Source: Planctomycetaceae bacterium
GTDB taxonomy: Bacteria > Planctomycetota > UBA1135 > GCA-002686595
Length of the DNA stretch: 7,193 nt
Assembly (NCBI GenBank): GCA_013360535.1
Contig: JABWBL010000168.1
Location: 1 to 7,193, forward strand
Direction: 5' to 3'
Shown: positions 1-6,197 of the stretch, piece by piece
How positions within the stretch are numbered: position 1 is the first letter of the stretch
Layout of the letters: every line of letters begins with the position of its first letter
Made by a program: the position numbers and the translations under genes
Notes under the pieces: model-generated
Told to the model about the DNA's origin: nothing
Databases searched by the model: none
What the model saw: the letters and a program-made list of their open reading frames with translations, nothing else

Positions 1-1
1 C

Positions 2-790
2 TCGACGCCGAAGGGCAAGGGCTACTTCTACGACCTGTTCCGTCGCGGCCAGGGGCAGGCGCGCGACGCAGAGCACGAGTCGTGGAATATGCCGAGCTGG
101 ACGAACCCGCTGCTCGATCGCGACCTGATCGAGGCCGAACGCGACAAGCTGCCGCAGCGCGTGTTCGAGCAGGAGTACGGCGCCGCATTCGTCGAAGGCG
201 CGGGCGCAGTCTTTCGCAACGTGCGCGAACTCGCGACGGGCGAGTGGAAGGAACCGCAGCGTGGCGAGGTGTACTTCGGCGGGCTCGACCTCGCGAAGGT
301 CGAGGATTTCTCCGTGCTCACGATCATCAACGCGCAACGCGAAGTGGTGTTCGTCGATCGCTTCCACCGCCTCGACTGGGGATTGCAAGTCGCTCGCATT
401 CGCGCGGCGCTGCAGCGCTACAACGGCGCGCGCGCGACGTGCGACGTCACGGGTGTGGGCGACCCGATCTACGAGCAGCTTCGTCGCGACGGGTGCGCGA
501 TCTCGCCGTATCCGTTCAGCGCGAAGAGCAAGGCCGCGCTCATCGAGAACCTCTCGCTGATGCTCGAGCAGCGCACGCTCGTGCTCCCGCGGCCGGAGAT
601 CTGCCCGGAGCTGGTCGACGAGCTCGAGAGCTTCGAGTACTCGGTCACCGAGTCGGGGCACGTGCGCACCGGCGCGCCGGGTGGGCAGCACGATGACTGC
701 GTCGTCTCGCTCGCGCTCGCGGCCTGGCAGGTCCGCAAGATCGGGGGCGGGTTCAAGTGCTGGCGGGCGGGGCCCCGGTGGGGGGCGTAG
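2..790 (+). CDS. terL: Phage terminase large subunit, C-terminal part (5' truncated by window edge)
   Basis: This is the DNA-packaging motor subunit: its ATPase drives DNA into the procapsid and its RNase H-fold nuclease cuts concatemers. The frame is open from base 2, so the true start lies upstream; 262 residues are visible. The first residues read STPKGKG, which fits the ATPase coupling motif (motif III) of terminases. A nuclease domain follows, with the expected spaced acidic residues: GLDLAK with Asp at 287-289, CDVTGVGD with Asp at 443-445 and 461-463, and the closing HDD at 689-697 followed by a hydrophobic helix (VVSLALAAW). This order is typical of terminase nuclease domains. The Walker A and B motifs would lie upstream. 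An internal ATG at 89 is just a methionine within the continuous domain. The protein ends in a short Gly/Arg-rich tail. No small terminase subunit or portal gene is visible. The family call is firm; the exact subfamily is not. Confidence 0.88.
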   Translation, partial: STPKGKGYFYDLFRRGQGQARDAEHESWNMPSWTNPLLDRDLIEAERDKLPQRVFEQEYGAAFVEGAGAVFRNVRELATGEWKEPQRGEVYFGGLDLAKVEDFSVLTIINAQREVVFVDRFHRLDWGLQVARIRAALQRYNGARATCDVTGVGDPIYEQLRRDGCAISPYPFSAKSKAALIENLSLMLEQRTLVLPRPEICPELVDELESFEYSVTESGHVRTGAPGGQHDDCVVSLALAAWQVRKIGGGFKCWRAGPRWGA

Positions 791-808
791 GGACGGTCGC
801 TGAAATGG

Positions 809-836
809 GAGTTCCTACGCCCAGTAGTAGGAACTC
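809..836 (+). terminator. Perfect 10-bp hairpin 18 bases after the terminase stop, possible terminator
   Basis: The arms 809-818 (GAGTTCCTAC) and 827-836 (GTAGGAACTC) are exact reverse complements around an 8-base loop. The hairpin sits just past the terminase stop and well before the next gene. No T-run follows (the next bases are GCGCGG), so it is not a classical intrinsic terminator. It could be a processing hairpin, a protein-binding dyad or part of a recombination site. The rest of the 791-970 gap shows no gene, tRNA or clear promoter. Confidence 0.4.
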
Positions 837-958
837 GCGCGGATTTCGGCCGTCGTAACTCCTTGGCAGCACTGGGGCGACGCACGTTCTACGAGCCCGT
901 TCGCGCACGCTTGCGCACTCCCGCACTTACCTTCGCGCTTGGACGGTCACCCACTAGC

Positions 959-963
959 GGAGG
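959..963 (+). promoter_or_regulatory. Ribosome binding site GGAGG deciding the start at 971
   Basis: GGAGG lies 7 bases before the ATG at 971, an ideal spacing. The reading frame stays open upstream to a TTG at 863, but that start has no comparable site, so 971 is preferred. Confidence 0.75.
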
Positions 964-970
964 CAAGACC

Positions 971-1867
971 ATGAGTTTGATGCACGGGAAAATCTCAGCG
1001 GACCAGGACCAGAGTCGTACGGTCCGTCATCGGCAGGACTCGACTGCTGAGCAGGCCAAGGCGGCACTCGCACGCGCTCTCGCACCGGCAGCTCACCTCC
1101 ACGAACAAGAACAGGCCGAGCGCGAACGACAGGCGAAGGAACTTAAGTCCTGGCGAGGGCTGTTGGAATCGCTGGCGGCTGCGGAGAACTTCACGTGCCC
1201 AGGCACCGACGAGGAGTTCGCGAGAGAATGGGCAACGCAGTGGTTCGCCGTCTCGGGCTACCTCAAGGAGAACGGCTGCGCTCACCTCGCGGAGGTCTTC
1301 ATCCTGCCGGACGATCCGAGCTATGCCGCCGCCCGCGTCATCATGTGCGAGACACTGAAAGGAGCGGACCGAGCCTTGGTGGCTCACCTGATCCTTGAGT
1401 CGATGAGGGCGTTCGAGAATCAGCACCGGCTCTGGTACCTGCGATCGTTCTTCTTGCTGTTGCGCGAAGCGGTTCAGGAATACCAGTCGCCTGTTCGCCG
1501 GACGGCATCGAGCGTCGAGCCGGTTTCCAAAGGGTCGGCGGAGGACGACGTAAGGCAGATCAGGCTCCGCATCCGCAAGGAGACTGCCGCAATCCGAGCC
1601 ATCAAGGCGGCGCACGCTTTGAGGGCGTCCAACCAAGAATGGATCGAGGCGCGGGCTCTCGGTGCCTTTGGCCTGTCCGAGGACACGGTGTTCTCAGCGA
1701 GCACAGAGGGCTGGGTGCGGGAGGTCGACTACATCGGCACCAACTCCAACCGCCGAAGCTATGCCCGCGCGAAGTTGATCGAGTTCGTGTTGTACACATG
1801 GCTGCCGCAAGCGAAGCCGCGCGCGAAGCGATCAGGAAAGCAGGCACCGGGCTGCAGTCCGGGTTGA
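971..1867 (+). CDS. Hypothetical protein of 298 residues, candidate accessory gene
   Basis: I do not recognise this protein. The ATG at 971 is chosen for its GGAGG site; the same frame could begin 36 codons earlier at a TTG without such support. The N-terminal ~60 residues are polar and Ala/Glu/Gln-rich (HEQEQAERERQAKELKSW), probably a helical or coiled-coil segment. The middle (about residues 70-175) is a mixed helical domain with a hydrophobic helix (LWYLRSFFLLLREAV) that looks amphipathic rather than membrane-spanning. A basic linker follows, then a C-terminal region with RIRKETAAIRAIKAAHALR and NSNRRSYARAKLIEFVLYTW, and a Lys/Arg-rich tail that could bind nucleic acid. No signal peptide or catalytic motif is evident. 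It stands apart from both neighbours, with 180 bases upstream and 114 bases downstream to the next start, and dyad symmetries on each side. That layout fits an independently expressed cargo gene or a regulator; the role is unknown. Confidence 0.75.
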   Translation: MSLMHGKISADQDQSRTVRHRQDSTAEQAKAALARALAPAAHLHEQEQAERERQAKELKSWRGLLESLAAAENFTCPGTDEEFAREWATQWFAVSGYLKENGCAHLAEVFILPDDPSYAAARVIMCETLKGADRALVAHLILESMRAFENQHRLWYLRSFFLLLREAVQEYQSPVRRTASSVEPVSKGSAEDDVRQIRLRIRKETAAIRAIKAAHALRASNQEWIEARALGAFGLSEDTVFSASTEGWVREVDYIGTNSNRRSYARAKLIEFVLYTWLPQAKPRAKRSGKQAPGCSPG

Positions 1868-1896
1868 AGCTTCAAGTTCTCGCTTGAAGCTTCAAG
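1864..1896. repeat. Two copies of palindrome TTGAAGCTTCAA spaced 20 bp centre to centre; also a 13-bp stem-loop
   Basis: The perfect 12-bp palindrome TTGAAGCTTCAA occurs at 1864-1875 and 1884-1895; the second copy extends to 14 bp (1883-1896). The centres are 20 bp apart, about two helical turns, which suits cooperative binding of a dimeric regulator on one DNA face. Read as RNA, 1864-1876 pairs perfectly with 1883-1895 around a 6-base loop, giving a 13-bp hairpin. The first copy overlaps the stop codon of the preceding gene (1865-1867). No T-run follows. It may be an operator for the downstream operon, a transcript-end hairpin for the upstream gene, or both. Confidence 0.7.
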
Positions 1897-1938
1897 CCGA
1901 GCGGATTGACGAGGGTCGGGGAGAGTGACGGCGGTTTA

Positions 1939-1979
1939 GATCGGTCTTCGGCGCGCGAACGAGCGCCACGAGACCGATC
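1939..1979 (+). promoter_or_regulatory. Long hairpin/dyad in the leader, ending 2 bases before the HTH gene start
   Basis: GATCGGTCT (1939-1947) pairs exactly with AGACCGATC (1971-1979). Inside it, GGCGC (1950-1954) pairs with GCGCC (1963-1967) around an 8-base loop, with a small asymmetric internal loop between the stems. The structure covers the whole place where a ribosome binding site for the ATG at 1982 should lie, and no strong site is visible there. It could control translation of the operon's first gene or be a DNA operator, for example for the HTH protein itself. Confidence 0.5.
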
Positions 1980-1981
1980 CG

Positions 1982-2227
1982 ATGCAAGAACTCATCCCCC
2001 TCACCGACGCTTCCATTCGCCTTGGCATCCACGTGACCACGTTGCGCGCGTGGGTGCGCAACGGTGCTGTCCCTGCCTACCGGGTGGGACGACGATTCAT
2101 CCGCGTCGACTGGAACGAGCTGCTCGCGGCGATCCAACTTGAGCAGAGAGTGGGGCCGTTCGATGGCCAACCGGTGCCCGAGGCCGTGCCGGACCAAATC
2201 TCCGCTTCGACGGAGGACCTGTCATGA
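1982..2227 (+). CDS. Excisionase-family HTH DNA-binding protein (MerR-like, helix-turn-helix 17 type)
   Basis: This 81-residue protein is built around a winged helix-turn-helix of the excisionase/MerR-like type at about residues 6-50. It begins LTDASIRLGIHVTTLRAWVR, continues with a short wing (GAVPAYRVGRRFIRV) and closes with DWNELLAAI. This is the familiar pattern of small excisionases, AlpA-like regulators and plasmid HTH proteins: helices holding a conserved Trp and Arg, then a basic hairpin. The last 30 residues are polar and probably disordered. Such proteins bind short DNA sites to steer recombination or to control neighbouring genes. It is the first gene of the operon, and its stop overlaps the next start in ATGA (2224-2227), so the two are probably translationally coupled. 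The start codon directly follows a stable hairpin and lacks a clear ribosome binding site. No integrase lies in the window, so regulator or replication accessory are equally possible roles. Confidence 0.8.
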   Translation: MQELIPLTDASIRLGIHVTTLRAWVRNGAVPAYRVGRRFIRVDWNELLAAIQLEQRVGPFDGQPVPEAVPDQISASTEDLS

Positions 2228-5200
2228 GCGCTGGCTGGAAGAACGTCTCGGCCAAGGCTCCCTGCCCCGCGTGCGAGGGAACGGACCGGTGCGCGTGGAA
2301 AGAGGAGATGCTGCACTGCTTCCGCACGCAAGTGGCGCCGGAGGGCATGCGGTTCGTGCGCGCGTCCAAGTCGGACGAGCGTGGAGCGATCTTCGCGCCG
2401 GCGAGGCCGGAGAAGGCTCGCGGCTCCAAGCGTCGTCGTCGTGCTCGAACAAGCGAGGCCGCATGCGTTGCGGAAGTCGAAGTGTCGCCGCAGCCGGTAG
2501 AGGCGGAGTTGGCGGTCGAGCGCGACGAGCCGGAGCCGTCGGCCGACGAGGTTCGTGACTCTGAGCCTGCGCCGACCTCGGATCCACTGCCGACCGCTGA
2601 GGCCACGCCGCCCGCGGAAGCACAACCGATCGCTGACATCGCCGTCATCGCGAGCGAGGCGCTTCCGGTGGCCGAGCCGCCGATCGTGCCGCCGGAGGCC
2701 GAGCCCTATTCGTCGCCGAAGGCACCGCCGTCTGTGCCTGCTCGGACTCGCCCGACGCCGCCTGTTCCGCCCGCGCCGCCGGTCCAACCTCCCCGGCCAC
2801 CGGGAGCGCCGCCGCTTCCTCCTGGATTCAAGCCGGGGCTGAAGCCGGTCGCGTTGCCTCGCGCAAGGGTTGAGACGTCCAAGCAGAAGAAGGAGCGCGA
2901 GAAGCGTGAGCGGATCGATCAGCTCCGCCGCGAACTCGAGCCCGCCTTGCCGCAGCTCGCGGCCAACCTGACCCCTGAGCTCGCGCAGATGCTGTCCACG
3001 CAGCTCGGCGTTCGCGTGGAGTCGCTGCGTTCCGTTGGTGCCGGCTACGCCACGGCTGACGACATGGCGCGCCTCAACGCCGGATTCCCCGGAGAGCGAC
3101 CCGAGACCGCGGTCAGCTTCCCTGAGTTCGACTCGGACCGTCGGCTCTCGACCTTGACGTTCCGAGGCATCGACAAGGCGATCAAGGGCGCGGTGACGGA
3201 GCTGCCTCGCGGCCTGACGATTCCCGACACCTTCGGGATCCCGAGCGACAGGCCGCTCTTGCTTGTCGAAGGCGCGACCGACGTGATGGCCGCGCACACG
3301 GTCGGCATCTGCGCGATCGGCCGCTCGTCTGCGTCGGCGGGAATCGAGTTGATCGCGAAGCTGCTCGCGAGGTTCGCAGCGCCGTTCATCGTCATGGGCG
3401 AGAACGACGCCAACTTGGCCGGACAGCGCGGGATGCGCAAGCTCGCCGTCGCGCTTGCCAACGATCGAAACGCGACGTGCATGTGCGCGCTTCCGCCCGA
3501 GCTCCCTCCGAAGGCCAATGACAAGGCCCGCAAGGATCTGCGGGACTGGATCGAGTTCGAGCGCGACCGACGTGGCGTGTCGCTCTCGGACGTCGAGGGG
3601 CTTCAACGGATCGGCCAGGACATCATCAACCTGCTGGTCTCGCGCGCAGAGCGGGTCGAGCCACGCATTCAGAAACAGCGGCTGGTGATCAACTGGAGTC
3701 CCACCGACGTCGCAACGGAAGCGGATCGGGTCGAGCAACTGCTCCTCGAGAAGGCGCCGAACGTCTTCTATCAGCAGCAGGGACGGCTTGTGCGGATCGT
3801 CCGCCACGAAGGGTCCGCGAGCATCGGGACCACGAGCGCGGACGATCGCCACGTTCAGATCGCGCCGGTCGATGCCGACTACCTCCTGGACCGGCTCTCG
3901 CGTTTCGTCGCGTTCTACGAAGACGACGCCGACGGCAACTCAAGACCCATTGCGCCGCCACGGACCGTGCTGAACGCCCTCCTTGCTCGCGGCGGAGAGC
4001 TCAACTTCCCCGTCCTGCGAGCGCTCGTCGAAAGCCCGCTGCTACTGCCCGACGGCAAGACCATCGAGAAGGCGGGGTACGACCAGAAGTACCAGGTCTG
4101 GTACGAGCCCCGCGGCACGGCGTTCCCGCCGATCCCTCGTTCGCCGTCGAAGGACGACGCGGCGGCCGCGCTCGACATGCTCGACGAGCTGCTCGAGAAC
4201 TGTGTGTTCGAGAGCGCCGTCGACCGGAGTGCGGCGCTCGCGATGTTGCTCTCCGCTGCGGGCCGCTCCGTGTACGGAGGCGGTCCGGCATTCGGGGTCA
4301 CCTCCCCGGCACGCGCGAGCGGCAAGTCGACGTTGATCGGCCTGGGGAGCCTGCTCACGACGGGTCGGGAGCCGGTACGAATCTCGCCGGGCAGCAGCGA
4401 GGACGAGGCGGACAAGCGCATCTTCGCGCTGCTGCAGGCAGGGTGCCGGCACATCTGCTTCGACAACCTGACCGACGGACGCTGGCTCGACGTCCCGTCG
4501 ATCGCGAAGGCCATCACCGAGCCTGAGTTCACCGGCCGCGTGCTGGGCAAGTCGGAGACGAGGACGGCCTCGACCACCGGCGTTCAGTGGACCCTTGGCG
4601 GAGTTGGCCTCTCGATTCAGGGCGACATCGTCACGCGCTCGGTGATCATGCGACTGAACATGCGCGAGGAGCGGGCGACCGCCCACGACTGGGGGCGTTC
4701 CCATCCGCGCGAGCTACTCGCGACGCGTCGGGGAGACTACCTCGTGGCCGCGCTCACGATGTTGCGCGGGTTCCAGCAGGCGGGCTTCCCGTCGCAGGGC
4801 CTGCCGCGCTGCCGGTTCCCGGAGTGGTCGGAGCGGATCCGTGGCGCGCTCCCATGGCTCGACCGCCCCGACCCCTATGCCAACGCGCTGAAGGCAGAGT
4901 ACGAAGATCCGGAGGCCGACGAGCTCCGCGAGCTGCTCGGCGCGTGGGTCGAGGTGTTCGGGGAGCGCGCGGTCCTGGTGGCCGACGTGATCCAGATGGC
5001 CTCGATGGGAGGCACTCGGCTGAGGTTCGCGGTCCTGGGCGTCACGGGCGGGGGCGATGGCCCTCTGAACGCGCGCTCGCTCGGCAAGTACCTCGCGAGA
5101 CATGCCGACCGCATCGAGTCGGGGCTGATGATCGTCCGTGAGGGCGAGAGCGGCACGCGCACCAAGTGGGCGGTCCGCACGCACCGGTCGGCCGAGGCCG

Positions 5201-5538
5201 ATTCGCAGTTTGCGCAGTTTCCGCAGTTGGTTTCACCGACGCGTACGGGCCCGGGTGCGAGTGAACGATTCGCGGACGTGCTGGAGCGCGAGCGCGAGCG
5301 GGTACGCGAGGACGAGCGCGAACGTGCGAGTACGCAGGAGCGCGAGCGCGCACACAAACGCGTCACGTGTGAGAAGGATGCGGGCAACTGCGGAAACTGC
5401 GCAAACTGCGAGCCCGATGCCTCTGGGGGACCAGAAACGGGGTCTGACGCCCCCGACGACGCGCAGTTCGTCGCCGAGCCTGAGGTTTTGGCACCGGCCC
5501 AGATCCCGCCGCTCGAGCCCGACGAGGTGGTCATTTGA
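2224..5538 (+). CDS. Large replication protein: CHC2-like zinc finger, Toprim-like primase region, helicase-type ATPase, C-terminal winged helix
   Basis: This 1104-residue protein resembles multidomain primase-helicases of phages and integrative elements. Residues 14-34 form a zinc-finger-like motif (C14, C17, C23 or H31, C32). A long Glu- then Pro-rich linker, about residues 70-225, separates it from a primase-associated segment at about 245-330 (VESLRSVGAGYA, FPEFDSD). A Toprim-like region follows: LLLVEGATD with E349, then GENDAN at 392-397, where ExD replaces the usual DxD. The ATPase follows, with a P-loop-like SPARASGKST (K701) whose first Gly position is Pro, a Walker B-like HICFDN (D747), and distal arginines R805 and R810 after a sensor-like stretch. 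A winged-helix-like region spans about 897-985. The last ~119 residues are low complexity, with an Arg/Glu-rich run and four Cys (1049, 1056, 1059, 1062), and their DNA carries an inverted iteron array. It is the probable replication initiator. ATGA overlaps the gene before and TTGA the gene after. Confidence 0.82.
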   Translation: MSAGWKNVSAKAPCPACEGTDRCAWKEEMLHCFRTQVAPEGMRFVRASKSDERGAIFAPARPEKARGSKRRRRARTSEAACVAEVEVSPQPVEAELAVERDEPEPSADEVRDSEPAPTSDPLPTAEATPPAEAQPIADIAVIASEALPVAEPPIVPPEAEPYSSPKAPPSVPARTRPTPPVPPAPPVQPPRPPGAPPLPPGFKPGLKPVALPRARVETSKQKKEREKRERIDQLRRELEPALPQLAANLTPELAQMLSTQLGVRVESLRSVGAGYATADDMARLNAGFPGERPETAVSFPEFDSDRRLSTLTFRGIDKAIKGAVTELPRGLTIPDTFGIPSDRPLLLVEGATDVMAAHTVGICAIGRSSASAGIELIAKLLARFAAPFIVMGENDANLAGQRGMRKLAVALANDRNATCMCALPPELPPKANDKARKDLRDWIEFERDRRGVSLSDVEGLQRIGQDIINLLVSRAERVEPRIQKQRLVINWSPTDVATEADRVEQLLLEKAPNVFYQQQGRLVRIVRHEGSASIGTTSADDRHVQIAPVDADYLLDRLSRFVAFYEDDADGNSRPIAPPRTVLNALLARGGELNFPVLRALVESPLLLPDGKTIEKAGYDQKYQVWYEPRGTAFPPIPRSPSKDDAAAALDMLDELLENCVFESAVDRSAALAMLLSAAGRSVYGGGPAFGVTSPARASGKSTLIGLGSLLTTGREPVRISPGSSEDEADKRIFALLQAGCRHICFDNLTDGRWLDVPSIAKAITEPEFTGRVLGKSETRTASTTGVQWTLGGVGLSIQGDIVTRSVIMRLNMREERATAHDWGRSHPRELLATRRGDYLVAALTMLRGFQQAGFPSQGLPRCRFPEWSERIRGALPWLDRPDPYANALKAEYEDPEADELRELLGAWVEVFGERAVLVADVIQMASMGGTRLRFAVLGVTGGGDGPLNARSLGKYLARHADRIESGLMIVREGESGTRTKWAVRTHRSAEADSQFAQFPQLVSPTRTGPGASERFADVLERERERVREDERERASTQERERAHKRVTCEKDAGNCGNCANCEPDASGGPETGSDAPDDAQFVAEPEVLAPAQIPPLEPDEVVI
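5203..5229 (+). repeat. Iteron trio, forward arm (3 x 9 bp, CGCAGTTTG-like)
   Basis: Three adjacent 9-bp units start at 5204, 5213 and 5222: CGCAGTTTG, CGCAGTTTC and a diverged CGCAGTTGG. The stretch 5203-5229 is the exact reverse complement of 5385-5411. The 9-bp period keeps the codon frame, so the protein reads SQFAQFPQL here (residues 994-1002). Confidence 0.9.
5385..5411 (-). repeat. Iteron trio, inverted arm (3 x 9 bp)
   Basis: This is a perfect 27-bp inverted copy of 5203-5229, with units reading AACTGCGGA, AACTGCGCA and AACTGCGAG on the + strand. In the protein it gives NCGNCANC (residues 1055-1062). The identity stops at both outer and inner edges, so the exact inverted repeat is 27 bp with a 155-bp spacer. 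Confidence 0.9.
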
Positions 5539-6197
5539 AGAACTGGGAGACGGCCAAGTTCGTGATCGTTGCCGCGCGCGAAGCCGGGCTGCGCCTGCGG
5601 GCGGTCGGAGGCGAACTGCGCGTCAAGCCGGAAGCGCTGCTCACACCGGGGCTCCGGCTGCAGCTCAGGTTTCTCAAGGCCGAGATTCTGGAGATCCTGG
5701 AATACCACCAGCGCCAGGCGGCTGCACGCCGGGCGGCGAGTGCAGTCCCTTCGGTTGGTTCGTCGGTGGCGGTCCGCCAGAGCAAGGCTCCGTGTGACGT
5801 GCAGGAGCCAGCGGCGCCAGCCGGCGATGTCGAGCCCGAGCCGGTCGTCGAGGCGGCAAGCGGGGAGATGGTCGCGAACGGCGACGCGACGCCCGCTGCT
5901 CCCGACCGCGTCCCCGACTTGGTTCCCGACATCACTCCCGACTCAGCACCCGCGCTCGACCAGCAGCCCGAGTTCGACTCCGAGTCCGAGCCGACGCCCG
6001 CTACTCGACCCGACCGCGACCCCCCGTGGCCGCGTGGCCCGCAGCACTGCATAACCTGCTGGGGCACGCGCTTCGTGGACCTGCGCGACGGTCGCCGCTG
6101 GGCGTGCTTCACGTGCACGGCGCCCGAGGCAGGCGACGTGGTCGCGGAGTGTGACAACGGGCCCCAGAGGGGCAAGCCAACGGGAGCGCCGCGATGA
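5535..6197 (+). CDS. TubC N-terminal-docking-like protein with C-terminal zinc ribbon
   Basis: The product has 220 residues. The TTG start at 5535 overlaps the preceding stop (TTGA) and is supported by GAGGTG at 5524-5529. Residues 1-55 match the pattern of the TubC_N docking domain: a helix (AAREAGLRLRAVGGELRV), then a turn (KPEALLTPG) and a Leu-rich helix (LRFLKAEILEIL). That fold was named from polyketide/peptide synthetase docking, but copies also occur beside replication genes of mobile elements, as here. The middle, about residues 70-165, is Pro/Glu/Asp-rich and probably disordered, including a PDxx tandem repeat. A zinc ribbon follows at 172-194 (C172-X2-C175-X15-C191-X2-C194) with the motif CITCWGTR. 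There is no enzyme signature. It is probably a protein-protein adaptor or DNA-binding accessory of the large replication protein. The domain call is good; the function is inferred. Confidence 0.75.
   Translation: MKNWETAKFVIVAAREAGLRLRAVGGELRVKPEALLTPGLRLQLRFLKAEILEILEYHQRQAAARRAASAVPSVGSSVAVRQSKAPCDVQEPAAPAGDVEPEPVVEAASGEMVANGDATPAAPDRVPDLVPDITPDSAPALDQQPEFDSESEPTPATRPDRDPPWPRGPQHCITCWGTRFVDLRDGRRWACFTCTAPEAGDVVAECDNGPQRGKPTGAPR
5901..5954 (+). repeat. 12-bp-period tandem repeat anchored on CCCGAC (PDxx in the protein)
   Basis: CCCGAC recurs at 5901, 5913, 5925 and 5937, exactly 12 bp apart, and a decayed CCCGCG follows at 5949. The period keeps the frame and encodes PDRV-PDLV-PDIT-PDSA in the disordered linker. 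It is most likely a slippage-derived linker repeat. Confidence 0.7.

Larger units (their letters stand above)
5203..5411. other. Candidate replication origin or initiator-binding region inside the replication gene
   Basis: Two opposed iteron trios enclose 155 bp coding for a low-complexity Arg/Glu-rich tail. Clustered short iterons in the gene of a replication protein are a known layout for plasmid and phage origins, where the initiator binds its own coding region. No AT-rich unwinding element is visible between the arms; the spacer is GC-rich. The origin role is therefore inference from the repeat geometry and the identity of the gene. An operator or partition site is the main alternative. 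Confidence 0.5.

Noticed and set aside
791..948. Direct repeat GGACGGTC at 791-798 and 941-948 as a possible att-like flank
   Set aside because: Eight bases is expected by chance at this composition, and no integrase or target gene is nearby.
863..970. TTG-initiated N-terminal extension of the 971-1867 gene
   Set aside because: The TTG has no ribosome binding site, whereas the ATG at 971 has GGAGG at ideal spacing.
1906..1941. Sigma-70-like promoter: TTGACG at 1906 with TTTAGA at 1935
   Set aside because: The spacing is 23 bases, too long, and no alternative -10 fits; a promoter is expected near here but is not demonstrated.
2077..3852. A 591-codon open frame on the minus strand
   Set aside because: It mirrors the large replication gene; the Arg/His-rich, low-complexity translation is typical of antisense frames in GC-rich DNA.
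5281..5352. GAGCGCGA-type repeats between the iteron arms
   Set aside because: They encode an Arg/Glu-rich low-complexity tail, and the spacing is irregular; no iteron-like periodicity.
5425..5454. Imperfect hairpin GGGGG..CAGA / TCTG..CCCCC containing GGGGTCTGAC, reminiscent of REP-like elements
   Set aside because: The stem is interrupted, lies within coding sequence, and exists as a single copy here; too weak to call a mobile repeat.
4875..5708. A 277-codon minus-strand frame across the replication gene end
   Set aside because: The translation is Ser/Arg-rich with no domain pattern, and it is antisense to two supported genes.
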